64,000 nt of DNA, taken from assembly GCA_023403845.1 (NCBI GenBank), contig JAEYDL010000012.1:1-64000 (forward strand). The letters run 5' to 3'. Source of the DNA: Pseudomonadota bacterium. GTDB taxonomy: Bacteria; Desulfobacterota; Desulfovibrionia; Desulfovibrionales; Desulfovibrionaceae. Positions 16,794-25,404 of the stretch are shown here, piece after piece; position 1 is the first letter of the stretch; the number at the start of each line of letters is the position of its first letter. Below the pieces are notes generated by a model. It made no database searches, was not told the DNA's origin, and saw only the letters and a list, made by a program, of their open reading frames with translations. A program made the translations under genes and the position numbers.

Positions 16794-17912
16794 ATGTCTT
16801 TTCCAGCCTTGAAGATAGGCGATTTGACGGCCAGGATTCCCATTATTCAGGGAGGAATGGGCGTAGGCATATCTCTTTCCGGTCTGGCTTCCGCCGTCGC
16901 CAATGAAGGCGGCATCGGCGTCATCGCCGGAGCCATGATCGGGATGAAAGAACCCGATGTATCCAAAAATCCCATCGAAGCGAACCTGCGCGCCCTGCGC
17001 CGGGAAATTCAGAAAGCCCGCGAAGCCACGCAGGGCATTATCGGCGTCAACATCATGGTCGCTCTGACCACCTTCGCGGACATGGTACGCACGTCCATCG
17101 AAAATCACGCCGACGTCATTTTCTCCGGGGCCGGTCTGCCCATGGATCTGCCCAAGATTTTCAACGAAACCTGCGAGCGCAACAAGCAGGCTTTCAAGAC
17201 CAAGCTCGTCCCCATCGTATCCTCGGGTCGCGCCGCCGGTCTGATCGCCAGAAAATGGATCTCCAGCTGCGGCTACATTCCCGATGCCTTCGTGGTAGAA
17301 GGTCCCAAGGCGGGTGGTCATCTCGGCTTCAAGCCGGAACAGCTCATGGACGAGGCCTACGCTCTTGAAAATCTGGTTCCTCAGGTTGTCGAAGCCGTCA
17401 AGCCCTATGAGGACAAGGCCGGGCGAGCCATCCCCATTATCGCCGCAGGCGGCGTATATTCCGGTGGAGACATCAAAAAGTTCATGGATCTCGGCGCATC
17501 CGGCGTACAGATGGGAACCCGCTTCGTCGCCACCGAGGAATGCGACGCCGACATCCGCTTCAAAGAAGCCTATCTCGAAGCCAGGGAAGAAGACGTCACC
17601 ATCATCAAGAGTCCGGTCGGCATGCCGGGACGGGCGCTGCGCAATGAATTCATCGAGTCCATGCAGGGCGGAAAAACCAAACCGTTCAAGTGCGTTTTCC
17701 ATTGCGTGAGCACCTGTCAGCAGGAAAAAACGCCCTACTGCATCGCCTTTGCTCTGATCAACGCCATGCGCGGCAACCTCGGCAAGGGATTCGCCTTCTG
17801 CGGCTCCAATGTGTTCCGTATAAACAAGATTCTGTCCGTGCACGAATTGGTCAGGACGCTTCAGGAAGAATTCGACGCTGCCGTCAGCAAAAGCCAGAAG
17901 GTTTTTGCCTGA
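16794..17912 (+). CDS. Nitronate monooxygenase / 2-nitropropane dioxygenase-like flavoprotein
   Basis: A 372-residue FMN-dependent TIM-barrel protein of the nitronate monooxygenase/FabK-like family. Typical features are IIQGGMGVGIS at the N-terminus, GAGLP, and the catalytic-region VEGPKAGGHLGF with the conserved His. Phosphate-binding IAAGGVYSGGD and GVQMGTRFVATEEC follow. A C-terminal cysteine-rich segment (CVFHCVSTC, then PYC and FCGSN) is an addition seen in anaerobe members. The physiological substrate in an anaerobe is unclear; detoxification of nitronates or enoyl-thioester reduction are options. GAGGAGG precedes the ATG. It is a single gene that converges on cbiK. Confidence 0.88.
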   Translation: MSFPALKIGDLTARIPIIQGGMGVGISLSGLASAVANEGGIGVIAGAMIGMKEPDVSKNPIEANLRALRREIQKAREATQGIIGVNIMVALTTFADMVRTSIENHADVIFSGAGLPMDLPKIFNETCERNKQAFKTKLVPIVSSGRAAGLIARKWISSCGYIPDAFVVEGPKAGGHLGFKPEQLMDEAYALENLVPQVVEAVKPYEDKAGRAIPIIAAGGVYSGGDIKKFMDLGASGVQMGTRFVATEECDADIRFKEAYLEAREEDVTIIKSPVGMPGRALRNEFIESMQGGKTKPFKCVFHCVSTCQQEKTPYCIAFALINAMRGNLGKGFAFCGSNVFRINKILSVHELVRTLQEEFDAAVSKSQKVFA

Positions 17913-17934
17913 TTTTCCGACCTTTCCATCAGTT

Positions 17935-17968
17935 GGTTCCGGACCGTGAGGAAACGTGGTCCGGAACC
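17935..17968 (+). other. Perfect hairpin between convergent genes
   Basis: GGTTCCGGACC (17935-17945) and GGTCCGGAACC (17958-17968) form an 11-bp stem with a 12-nt loop. It lies 22 bp beyond the nitronate monooxygenase stop. No T-run follows; a weaker hairpin with TTTTCTTC lies at about 18012-18032. Together they may act as a bidirectional end region for the convergent genes. Confidence 0.5.
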
Positions 17969-18052
17969 GCGAAAGATCGTCACCCCATACCGGAAACGTC
18001 CTTTTCGGCCTGAAGAAATCATGGTTTTCTTCTGATGCGTGCCTGTCACCTA

Positions 18053-18847
18053 TCAGGATGCGGGAACCGGCCAGCCGCTCATGGCGGCAGTCAGATGGTC
18101 CGCCCATACGTCGAGCAGACCCTCGTATTCCGTCATGCCCCTGAGTATGGGAACGCAGGGGATGCCCTCGGCAAGCAGCCGGGAACGCCAGGAAGTTTCG
18201 GAAGTCCCGGCCATATCTTCCAGGGTATGCCTCCCCACCACGGCCAGAAGGGGCAGCAGCCAGACTCGTTCCACACCAGAAAGCTGCGGCAGAATGTTTT
18301 CCAGCCGCACGGCGCCGTTCAGCGTGCCCATGAAAACGCGCGGATCGCGTTCCCGAAGAAAACAGGACAGCGCTTCATACCGTTCTTCGGACGGATGCCG
18401 GCTTCCATGCCCCATGAACAGCACGGCCTCGTCGGGACGGCGTTCCCCGGGCAACCCGGCCAACAGGGCTTCCGCGACTCTGCGCACATCTTCTGGCTGT
18501 TCCGTCAGCAAAGGACGACCGATGGTCAGCGCCGCAAAACGTCCGCCCGCCCGCATCTGCCCTGCGGTCGACAGAATGTCGCCGTATTCGACTCCGGCGA
18601 TGAGGTGCAAAGGCTGCACGGCCACATGCGTGAATTTTTCGAAGGCCATGCGGCTGAGGGCCTTGCCGACGGAATCAGACTTCTTCCGGGCCGAGGCCAG
18701 CCGCTCGCGCATCAGCATGGAGGTAAAGGCCCAGCGCACGGGGATGCCGGGGCATCGCTCCCGAACCAGCGCGTCGAAACGCCGGAAGGACGCTTCGCCC
18801 TGTCTGCTGCCGGACCCGAAGGCCGCGAGAAGTATGCCTCGTTTCAC
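18053..18847 (-). CDS. cbiK: Sirohydrochlorin cobaltochelatase, CbiK type
   Basis: A 264-residue anaerobic cobaltochelatase that inserts Co2+ into sirohydrochlorin in cobalamin synthesis; Desulfovibrio enzymes may also insert Fe for siroheme. The two metal-binding histidines are recognisable in VQPLHLIAGVEYGDI and in LFMGHGSRHPS. The protein starts MKRGILLAAFGSGSR with no signal peptide, so it is a cytoplasmic form rather than the periplasmic heme-containing CbiK(P) variant of Desulfovibrio. The start is the GTG at 18847, with GAGGGA 5 nt upstream. No cobalamin riboswitch is visible in the 160 bp before it. Confidence 0.92.
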   Translation of the reverse strand: MKRGILLAAFGSGSRQGEASFRRFDALVRERCPGIPVRWAFTSMLMRERLASARKKSDSVGKALSRMAFEKFTHVAVQPLHLIAGVEYGDILSTAGQMRAGGRFAALTIGRPLLTEQPEDVRRVAEALLAGLPGERRPDEAVLFMGHGSRHPSEERYEALSCFLRERDPRVFMGTLNGAVRLENILPQLSGVERVWLLPLLAVVGRHTLEDMAGTSETSWRSRLLAEGIPCVPILRGMTEYEGLLDVWADHLTAAMSGWPVPAS

Positions 18848-19011
18848 TGCCGTCCCTCAACATGTTGACCCGCACGGGTTTCTGCCATGCACAATGCGCC
18901 GCCCATTCCGCTCGTATATGCCAAGGCGGGGTTCCCGCGCAAGTTGACGCTCCGTCCCCACGCTGTTAGATTGCCGTACAGCTCGCCTGTCCGGCAGCAT
19001 TGGAGAAAATC

Positions 19012-19875
19012 GTGAGTATCCCCATCGCGCTTGTTCTCGGAGGACACGGTCTGCTTGGTCAGGCCCTGTTGCAGCAGCTCGCCGCTTCCGGCTGGGAAGC
19101 CCGGTCTCTGACCAGAGAAGAATGCAACCTCCTCAATCCCGTCGAACTGCGGGAACGTATCGAATTCATCGCGCCCAACGTCATATTCAATGCCGCCGCC
19201 TGGACCAACATCGAAACGGCGGAAGCGCATCCGGAGGAAGCCCTTTCCCTGAACCGGGGGCTTCCCGCCATGCTCGGCTCTCTCGTCAAGGGAACTGACA
19301 TCCGGCTTGTACACTACAGCACGGCCCAGGTATTCAACGGTCGGCAGGACAAACCCTACACGGAGGAAGACAGGCCAGACCCCCTTTCCGTATATGCACG
19401 CACCAAGCTTGCCGGGGAAACGGCCCTGCAGGAACTCTGTCTCGAGAACTGCTGTATCATCCGGACCTCATGCCTGTTCGGTCCCGGACGGGAAAACGTG
19501 GTCAGCGCCATCATCAGGCTCGCCCGTTCCAAGGGCGAACTCAAGGTTGTTCATGATCTCGTGGGGTCTCCCACTTATACCCCCGATCTGGCCAGAGCCA
19601 GCCTCCGTCTGCTGGAAAAAAATGCCTCCGGTCTTTTCCATGTGGTGAACGGCGGGCAGGCATCCTGGTGCGAACTGGCCGCGGAAACCATCCGGCTTGC
19701 CAATGTTCCCTCGACAGTGCGCGGCATTCCCGCAAGCGAATGGAAGCATGCGGCCCCCCGCCCCGCTCATGCCATGCTGGATACGGGGAAATATGCCGCT
19801 TGCGTCGGCTCGCCTCTGCGTCCGTGGCCGCAAGCGCTGCGGGATTACGTATTCGCCAATTTCCTTGCCCATTGA
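19012..19875 (+). CDS. RmlD-like dTDP-4-dehydrorhamnose reductase (SDR family)
   Basis: A 287-residue extended short-chain dehydrogenase. The N-terminal NAD(P)-binding motif is GGHGLLGQAL. Family motifs are NAAAWTNIETAE, YSTAQVFNG, and the catalytic YARTKLAGE (Tyr-x3-Lys). The best match is RmlD, which makes dTDP-L-rhamnose, but no other rml genes are nearby, so a related sugar-nucleotide reductase is possible. The start was set at GTG 19012 because GGAG lies 6 nt upstream; TTG at 19000 is the alternative. It is followed by a 372-bp stretch (19876-20247) in which I see no gene or clear structure. Confidence 0.85.
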   Translation: MSIPIALVLGGHGLLGQALLQQLAASGWEARSLTREECNLLNPVELRERIEFIAPNVIFNAAAWTNIETAEAHPEEALSLNRGLPAMLGSLVKGTDIRLVHYSTAQVFNGRQDKPYTEEDRPDPLSVYARTKLAGETALQELCLENCCIIRTSCLFGPGRENVVSAIIRLARSKGELKVVHDLVGSPTYTPDLARASLRLLEKNASGLFHVVNGGQASWCELAAETIRLANVPSTVRGIPASEWKHAAPRPAHAMLDTGKYAACVGSPLRPWPQALRDYVFANFLAH

Positions 19876-20247
19876 ATGGTTGCGCCGGAAACGCCTCCAT
19901 TCCGGACGTCATGAAAGGCGGCATTTCCGGCGTAAAAACAGACTTCCTTCGATTCCCCTGCGACACCCGTCCGGACGGAACCCTGCCCGGATGACATCCG
20001 CACAGCAGTCGCACCGTCTGTTCATGTCCGTCCTGCCCGATTTCCTCCCCCGCGACCTCCGCACATGGAGGAAATCCCTTTTCCAGAACAAATTCCATGC
20101 CGGCCCTGATTCGACGGCTGATCCTCCCTTCATAACCGCGGTGCATTCTGCTATCCTGCATCTCCAGGACGCGAAAGGTTCAGCGTCCCGCATCCCGCGC
20201 GTCTTTCCATCCCGTGCCGGCGGCACGAAACACACCGAGGAGTACCG

Positions 20248-21390
20248 ATGCCCACGATATGGATCAATGCCGGAGAACTTTCCGGCGACATGCAGGGGGC
20301 CGCGCTGCTGCAGGCCTTGCAGGCGCTGCACCCCGGCCTTCAGTCCTGCGGCATGGGGGGTCCCAATCTCGCCCGGGCCGGACAGCGCAATCTGCTGCGC
20401 GTCGAGGAGCTTTCCGTCATGGGCATAGCCGAGGTACTCACCGCCGTTCCCCGGGCCATGCGTCTGCTCGGTCGCATCAGGGAAGAACTCGCCCGCCAGC
20501 GCCCTGACGCCGTGGTGCTGGTGGACGCGCCGGAATTCAACTTCCGGGTTGCGAGGATCGCGCACGCTCTCGGAATCCCAGTCTACTATTTCATTCCGCC
20601 CAAGGTCTGGGCCTGGAGAACCGGACGCGTAGCATTCCTGAAACGCTATATCCGCCGCATGTTCTGCATCCTTCCCTTCGAGCCAGACTTTTACGCACGG
20701 CACGGCATCAGCGTGGACTATGTGGGCAATCCCCTCGTGGACATGGTGGACTGGCCGCGTCTGCAGCAGTTCTCCCCCATTCCCGGCTGCATCGGTCTGA
20801 TGCCGGGCAGCCGGCGTAAGGAAGTCGAAAACCTGCTTCCAGCCTTCGGCGAGACCGCCCGTAAACTGCTGCGGCAAGGCCGCGACGTGACCTTCTGCTG
20901 CCTGCGCGCTCCGAACATGAGCGAAAAGTACCTGCGGGAATTCTGGCCCTCCGACGTGCCGCTCTCGTTTACCGATCCGGACCGGCGCTATCTGACCATG
21001 CGCACATGCGAATGCATCCTTGCCGCTTCCGGAACGGCCGTCCTTGAAACGGCTCTGGCAGGTATTCCCACCATAGTGACCTACCGGGTCTCGCCCTTCT
21101 CGGCCCTTGTAGCCCGCCTGCTCGTCAAGATCCCGTGGGTCAGCCTGCCCAACCTGATCATGAACAGGGAAATCTTTCCCGAGTTGCTGCAGGAAAACGC
21201 CGTGCCGGATCGCATGGCCGCACAACTGGCCCTCTGGCTGGACGATCCGGAACGGCTGGCGGCCGTCTGCTCCGATCTGGAGGAACTCCGACGCCGCTGC
21301 GGCGAACCGGGCAGCGCTGGACGAGCCGCCCGCAGGCTGCTTGAGGACATGGCACTGCCCATCCGGCGAGAGGAACCGATCATTGCCTGA
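20248..21390 (+). CDS. lpxB: Lipid-A-disaccharide synthase
   Basis: A 380-residue GT19 glycosyltransferase that joins UDP-2,3-diacylglucosamine and lipid X to give the lipid A disaccharide at the inner face of the inner membrane. The family pattern is clear: AGELSGDMQGA at the N-terminus, then GMGG, SVMGIAEVL, DAPEFNFRVA, YFIPPKVWAWR, YVGNPLVDMV, GLMPGSRRKEV and the C-terminal ASGTAVLETALAGIPTIVTYR. GAGGAG precedes the ATG. Presence of lpxB shows a lipopolysaccharide-bearing outer membrane. The ATP synthase F0 genes follow after 46 bp. Confidence 0.97.
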   Translation: MPTIWINAGELSGDMQGAALLQALQALHPGLQSCGMGGPNLARAGQRNLLRVEELSVMGIAEVLTAVPRAMRLLGRIREELARQRPDAVVLVDAPEFNFRVARIAHALGIPVYYFIPPKVWAWRTGRVAFLKRYIRRMFCILPFEPDFYARHGISVDYVGNPLVDMVDWPRLQQFSPIPGCIGLMPGSRRKEVENLLPAFGETARKLLRQGRDVTFCCLRAPNMSEKYLREFWPSDVPLSFTDPDRRYLTMRTCECILAASGTAVLETALAGIPTIVTYRVSPFSALVARLLVKIPWVSLPNLIMNREIFPELLQENAVPDRMAAQLALWLDDPERLAAVCSDLEELRRRCGEPGSAGRAARRLLEDMALPIRREEPIIA

Positions 21391-21436
21391 CGGCTCCGTA
21401 TCGAGTAGGGTGCGACGGCACGCAAAAGGATCTTGC

Positions 21437-21709
21437 ATGAATCAGCCAGGACAAGACAAAAAGACCTCCGCCGGAAACGGCATGTTCGACGCGCTCGGTC
21501 GCGCCAGCGTCATCGGCCTGCACATGGTTTCCGGCATTATTGTGGGCGCAGGTCTCGGCTACGCCCTGGATCGCTGGCTGGACACCTTTCCCTGGTGCTC
21601 CGGCGCGGGACTCGTCTTCGGCATCGCGGCAGGCTTCCGCAACGTCTGGGTAGACACCAAATATCTGATCCGTCAGGAAGGAAACAGGAATGCCGGGAAA
21701 CGTCCCTAA
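21437..21709 (+). CDS. AtpZ/AtpI-type small F0-associated membrane protein
   Basis: A 90-residue protein with two membrane helices (about 24-42 and 50-68) and the AtpZ-like motif GAGLGYALDRWLDTFPW followed by GLVFGIAAGFRNVW. These proteins are encoded at the head of F0F1 operons and are proposed to aid Mg/Ca uptake or c-ring assembly. AAGGA lies 7 nt before the ATG. The 3' end overlaps the next gene by 20 nt, implying translational coupling. Confidence 0.85.
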   Translation: MNQPGQDKKTSAGNGMFDALGRASVIGLHMVSGIIVGAGLGYALDRWLDTFPWCSGAGLVFGIAAGFRNVWVDTKYLIRQEGNRNAGKRP

Positions 21710-22133
21710 TCCGCTTTTTCTTCTCGAACGCTGGTTCTGGCAACGCGACGTGCGCGATGCCCTGATACGCGCCATTCTCAGCCGACAGCTCTGCATCACG
21801 CTCATTGCGCTTGCTGCCGGAGCGGCCAGTGCTCCGTTCTGGAGTGGAGGACTCTGGCTCCTCTGGTTCGGCTGCGGCGCCGCCGTTTCCCTGTGGAACT
21901 TCTATGCGCTCGTCAAATTCGTCCAGAACATGGTTCCCAGAGGCTGGAACGTATCGGTGCTGGTCAGACTTCTGGTCGGCGCCAACATCCGTCTCATTCT
22001 TTCCGCCGGCATTCTTCTTGCCGCGTTCGTCTGGGGAAAGGCTTCTCTTCCCGCGCTGTTGCTTGGACTTGCGACAATCCTTGCCGGGATTACCGTCGCA
22101 GGCCTGAAAAAAGCATTGAAAAAGCCCGTCTAA
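21690..22133 (+). CDS. atpI: ATP synthase subunit I
   Basis: A 147-residue protein with four predicted membrane helices (about 29-47, 51-70, 87-107 and 113-135). It matches the Atp I family (RAILSRQLCITL, LWNFYALVKFVQ). It is thought to act as a chaperone for assembly of the c ring. It overlaps the preceding AtpZ-like gene by 20 nt and precedes atpB by 212 bp. Confidence 0.85.
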   Translation: MPGNVPNPLFLLERWFWQRDVRDALIRAILSRQLCITLIALAAGAASAPFWSGGLWLLWFGCGAAVSLWNFYALVKFVQNMVPRGWNVSVLVRLLVGANIRLILSAGILLAAFVWGKASLPALLLGLATILAGITVAGLKKALKKPV

Positions 22134-22345
22134 CAGGATACAGATACAAACCGGTTGACGCTGATGGCGTCGTTAGCCGACGTTCAGCGGACGCAATTTC
22201 CTGTTGAAAATACGTTTTCTTTTTTGCGAGCACCGTAAAGGACAGGAAAAAACGGGCCGTCGAATGCCGTTTCAACGGATCCCCGGCGCAGTTGGGGTTG
22301 CCCCGGGTCCAGGAACACCAGACCGACTATTCAAGGAGCGCACTC

Positions 22346-23047
22346 ATGGCAGGCGGACTTCCAGAACCGATTCTCCTTTCCGAACTGGTTCATCTCGATC
22401 ATATCACCATCGCCGGACAGGTCGTCGAGTTTCGACATGTTTTCTATACCTGGACGGCCATGCTCATCCTTTTCGTCCTCGCCTGGATCGTGCGGCGCAA
22501 CCTTTCGCTGATACCCGGCAAGCTGCAGAGCACCTTCGAGCTGCTCATCGGCGGGCTTGAAGACTTTACCGTCACCAACATGGGCGAAGATGGACGCAAG
22601 GTCTTTCCTGTTCTGATGGGTCTGTTCCTGTTCATTGCCATGCAGAACCTTCTGGGACTTGTGCCCGCCTTCGATGCTCCCACCGCCAATGTGAACACCA
22701 ACATCGGCATGGCCGTCTTCGTGTTCCTCTACTACAACTACATGGGCATCAAGCGCTGGCACGGACACTACATCCATCATTTCATGGGTCCCATGCTCCC
22801 GCTGGCACCGTTCATGATCATTCTGGAATTCATTTCCCATCTCGCCCGTCCTCTTTCCCTGACGCTCCGTCTTTTCGGGAACATCCGCGGCGAAGAAATC
22901 GTTCTGGTGCTGTTCTTCCTGATGGCTCCCATTGTCAGCACCCTGCCCATCTATTTTCTGTTCCTGCTCGCCAAGGTTCTCCAGGCCTTCATCTTCTACA
23001 TGCTGGCCATGATCTACCTGAAGGGCGCACTGGAACCGGCGCACTAA
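22346..23047 (+). CDS. atpB: F0F1 ATP synthase subunit a
   Basis: A 233-residue subunit a, which forms the ion half-channels next to the c ring. Multiple hydrophobic helices are present. The hallmark helix 4/5 region reads LEFISHLARPLSLTLRLFGNIRGEEIV and contains the essential arginine (the R of SLTLRLFGN). ATG 22346 is chosen because AAGGAG lies just upstream and the sequence before it is not conserved-looking. It is directly followed by atpE; the genes for b, delta and F1 are not in this window, so the synthase is encoded in split clusters. Confidence 0.96.
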   Translation: MAGGLPEPILLSELVHLDHITIAGQVVEFRHVFYTWTAMLILFVLAWIVRRNLSLIPGKLQSTFELLIGGLEDFTVTNMGEDGRKVFPVLMGLFLFIAMQNLLGLVPAFDAPTANVNTNIGMAVFVFLYYNYMGIKRWHGHYIHHFMGPMLPLAPFMIILEFISHLARPLSLTLRLFGNIRGEEIVLVLFFLMAPIVSTLPIYFLFLLAKVLQAFIFYMLAMIYLKGALEPAH

Positions 23048-23112
23048 GTCACCTCGTGGGGAATTGGTCTTCCGACCAAATGAACAATATAAACCGCTCA
23101 AAGGAGCATCCT

Positions 23113-23448
23113 ATGCGCAAGCTTCTCATGACCGTGCTCAGCACCGTGGCCCTGATGGCCGTTGCCAGCGTCGCCTTCGCCGCCGATGGCGATCCTGTCA
23201 AACTTGACTCCGCTTCTCTCGGCCTCGGCGTCATCGGCGCTGCTCTCGGCATGGCTATTGCCGCCGCCGGTTGCGGTCTCGGTCAGGGCCTTGGTCTACG
23301 CGCCGCCTGCGAAGGCATCGCCCGCAATCCCGACGCCGCCGGCAAGATTCAGGTCTGCCTCATCCTCGGCCTGGCCTTCATCGAATCTCTGGCCATCTAC
23401 GCTCTGGTCGTGAACCTGATCATCCTCTTCGCGAACCCCTTCATCTAG
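23113..23448 (+). CDS. atpE: F0F1 ATP synthase subunit c (preprotein form)
   Basis: A 111-residue c subunit. The first 23 residues look like a cleavable signal sequence (…SVAFA), as in other Desulfovibrio c subunits. The mature part is a two-helix hairpin with the polar loop ARNPDAAGKI and the ion-binding carboxylate Glu91 in AFIESLAIY. Gln58 (GLGQG), Glu91, Ser92 and Tyr96 line up with Na+-ligand positions of the Ilyobacter c ring (Gln32, Glu65, Ser66, Tyr70), although Val63 and Thr67 are replaced by Phe and Leu. AAGGAG precedes the ATG. It is the last F0 gene here; a hairpin lies downstream. Confidence 0.96.
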   Translation: MRKLLMTVLSTVALMAVASVAFAADGDPVKLDSASLGLGVIGAALGMAIAAAGCGLGQGLGLRAACEGIARNPDAAGKIQVCLILGLAFIESLAIYALVVNLIILFANPFI

Positions 23449-23499
23449 GCTGTTCGGGAGCGAAGACTTTCTGACGGATTTCCGTCGGACATTCCGATT

Positions 23500-23524
23500 C
23501 CGGGGGGGTGTTTCACCCCTCCGG
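23500..23524 (+). other. Intercistronic hairpin between atpE and rex
   Basis: The arms 23500-23510 and 23514-23524 pair around a TTT loop (GGGGTG/CACCCC core). No T-run follows, so it may be a processing or partial-termination structure rather than a full terminator. Confidence 0.5.
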
Positions 23525-23558
23525 ATGTTCCATCATCAAAAAGTGCTGTGGTATCGCC

Positions 23559-24206
23559 ATGTCTCCAATAAAAAGTGAACAACGTATCCCAAGAGCCACC
23601 ATCCGCCGTCTCGCCATATATGTTCAGGTTCTCGACGGCATGAGACGCAACGGCGTCGAAGTGATCTCTTCCGGCCCTCTGGCCGAAGCCTGCGACGTCA
23701 ATGCGTCCCAGGTACGCAAGGACCTCGCCTACTTTGGAGAATTCGGCGTACGCGGTGTCGGCTACAATGTCGTAAGCCTTATTGCCTCGCTCAAGACCTC
23801 CCTCGGCGTAGACAGGGAATGGAGGGCTGCGCTCATCGGCGTGGGCAACCTCGGTCGCGCCCTGCTCCACTACGGAGAATTCAAGTCCCGTGGATTCCAC
23901 ATCATCGGCGCGTTCGACTGCGATCCCTTCAAGATCGGCGAACAAGTCTACGGGCTGGAGGTGACGTGCACCAATGATCTGAAGAGCATCGTCGAGGAAC
24001 AGAACATCGAAATCGGCATCATCACCACGCCGCCGGAGCGTGCCCAGCGTGCCGCCGACCATCTGGTCACAGCGGGCATCAAAGGCATTCTGAATTTTTC
24101 GGCCTCACGCATTCATGTGCCTGACAAGGTGTTCGTGGAGTATGTGGATTTCTTCCACTACATCTACTCGCTCGCCTTCAATATCACGGTAAGCGAACGC
24201 AACTAG
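23559..24206 (+). CDS. rex: Redox-sensing transcriptional repressor Rex
   Basis: A 215-residue Rex protein, a dimeric NADH/NAD+ sensor that releases DNA when NADH is high. The N-terminal winged helix includes IPRATIRRLAIYVQVL and ASQVRKDLAYFGEFGVRGVGY. The Rossmann motif is GVGNLGRAL, followed by FDCDP, and the C-terminal domain-swapped helix is VFVEYVDFFHYIYSLAF. All are textbook family features. The start at ATG 23559 places the conserved winged helix near residue 10; an earlier GTG lies inside the hairpin and is unlikely. Rex controls ATP synthase and sulfate reduction genes in Desulfovibrio; I found no convincing Rex operator in the window. Confidence 0.95.
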   Translation: MSPIKSEQRIPRATIRRLAIYVQVLDGMRRNGVEVISSGPLAEACDVNASQVRKDLAYFGEFGVRGVGYNVVSLIASLKTSLGVDREWRAALIGVGNLGRALLHYGEFKSRGFHIIGAFDCDPFKIGEQVYGLEVTCTNDLKSIVEEQNIEIGIITTPPERAQRAADHLVTAGIKGILNFSASRIHVPDKVFVEYVDFFHYIYSLAFNITVSERN

Positions 24207-24378
24207 ACGGCACCGCGCAGAATCCCCGTCCATGCCGACGGGGTTCTGCCTGTGTGGCCTGTTCCACCCACAGCATGTATTCTCGAACAGCGCTTTTCCC
24301 GCAAGATCCGGCTCCAGACCGGAGCAGGAAAAGCGCCTTTTCATATCTGCGCCGCTCCGCGGCACCGAAGGATACCTC

Positions 24379-25245
24379 ATGCCTCGCCTGAAGCTCACCA
24401 TCGCCTATGTCGGCACCGCCTACAACGGCTGGCAGACGCAGGCGCGCAAAAATGCGGCGCCGCTTCCCACCGTTCAGACGTTTATCGAAAATGCCGTGGC
24501 CCATATTCTTGGCGATCGGGTACATGTGCACGGCGCGGGAAGAACCGATTCCGGCGTACATGCCGACGCACAGGTCGCGCATCTGGATATTCCCGACGCG
24601 AGAGCCTCCCTCAACTGGCAACAGGCCCTGAATACGCTGCTGCCCCGCGACATCCGCATCGTCGACGCGCACCTTGTTCCCTCTTCTTTCCATGCCCAGC
24701 ACGATGCCGTCCGCAAGACCTATGAATACCGACTCTGGCTTTCGCGACGCTATACGCCCCCAAAGCTCTATCCCTTCGTCTGGGCCTGCGGCCCGGTGGA
24801 TGTCGGACGCATGGACGAGGCCAGTCGTTATCTTCTGGGCAGGCACGACTTCGCCAGTCTCAAAAATGCCGGAACGGATCTACGCACCACAGTTCGTACC
24901 CTGCTTGCCGTTTCCCGTACCCCTTCAGGACCGCTTCCTCCGGATTGTCTGGAGCTGGCATGGATCTTTGAAGCGGACGGCTTCCTCAAGCAGATGGTCC
25001 GCAACCTTATGGGACTTCTCGTCGCCGTGGGACAACACCGTCTCGAACCTTCCGAAATACTCTCCATTCTCGAATCCCGGGATCGCCGGTCAGCTCCTCA
25101 GACTGCTCCAGCTTGCGGTTTGACCATGAAACGCGTCTGGTATGCTGAAGATTTCGCCGATTCCGGCGATTCTCTCAAAAAAGAATACCATAATATGGCA
25201 GCCTGCCATTCCGCCACGAAACCGAAGAACGAAGAAACAGAGTGA
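24379..25245 (+). CDS. truA: tRNA pseudouridine(38-40) synthase TruA
   Basis: A 288-residue pseudouridine synthase for positions 38-40 of tRNA anticodon arms. The catalytic Asp is in GAGRTDSGVHA. Other motifs are YVGTAYNGWQTQ, RKTYEYRL, GRHDFASLKN and KQMVRNLMGLLV. The normal C-terminus (LTMKRVWY) is followed by about 30 extra hydrophilic residues with no family counterpart; they are encoded just before the repeat-containing intergenic DNA. ATG 24379 is supported by GAAGGA 7 nt upstream. It marks the left edge of the catabolic island. Confidence 0.95.
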   Translation: MPRLKLTIAYVGTAYNGWQTQARKNAAPLPTVQTFIENAVAHILGDRVHVHGAGRTDSGVHADAQVAHLDIPDARASLNWQQALNTLLPRDIRIVDAHLVPSSFHAQHDAVRKTYEYRLWLSRRYTPPKLYPFVWACGPVDVGRMDEASRYLLGRHDFASLKNAGTDLRTTVRTLLAVSRTPSGPLPPDCLELAWIFEADGFLKQMVRNLMGLLVAVGQHRLEPSEILSILESRDRRSAPQTAPACGLTMKRVWYAEDFADSGDSLKKEYHNMAACHSATKPKNEETE

Positions 25246-25309
25246 TGCGCCCGTTGCAGATCGCGCTGGGCCATGAGACCGGCTCTCAAAGCCGTCTGCA
25301 GCAACAGAT

Positions 25310-25404
25310 CCGCTCTCCGTGCACAGACCTGCTTCTCCGGTCATGACTCCACGTCGTTTCAGAACCCATGCGCGATGCCGAAGCCGGGTGAAGTTCAGGG
25401 CCGG
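25310..25404. repeat. 95-bp direct repeat, copy 1 (left flank of catabolic island)
   Basis: Identical to 32214-32308 except for one base (G at 25399, A at 32303). A further 20 bp upstream (25299-25318) is also shared with 32182-32201, but the right copy has 20 extra bases between that block and the main block. The repeat lies 65 bp after truA. The rest of the 25246-25816 gap shows no gene; short open frames across the repeat on the minus strand share the peptide NFTRLRHRAWVLKRRG but have no start signals. Confidence 0.9.

Noticed and set aside
18848..19011. Cobalamin riboswitch upstream of cbiK
   Set aside because: No B12-box-like or conserved stem elements were seen in the short divergent gap.
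22134..22345. Rex operator (TTGTGAA-type dyad) in front of the F0 genes
   Set aside because: Only loose resemblance near 22200 (TTGAAAATACGTTTTC); both halves deviate from the consensus too much to support a call.
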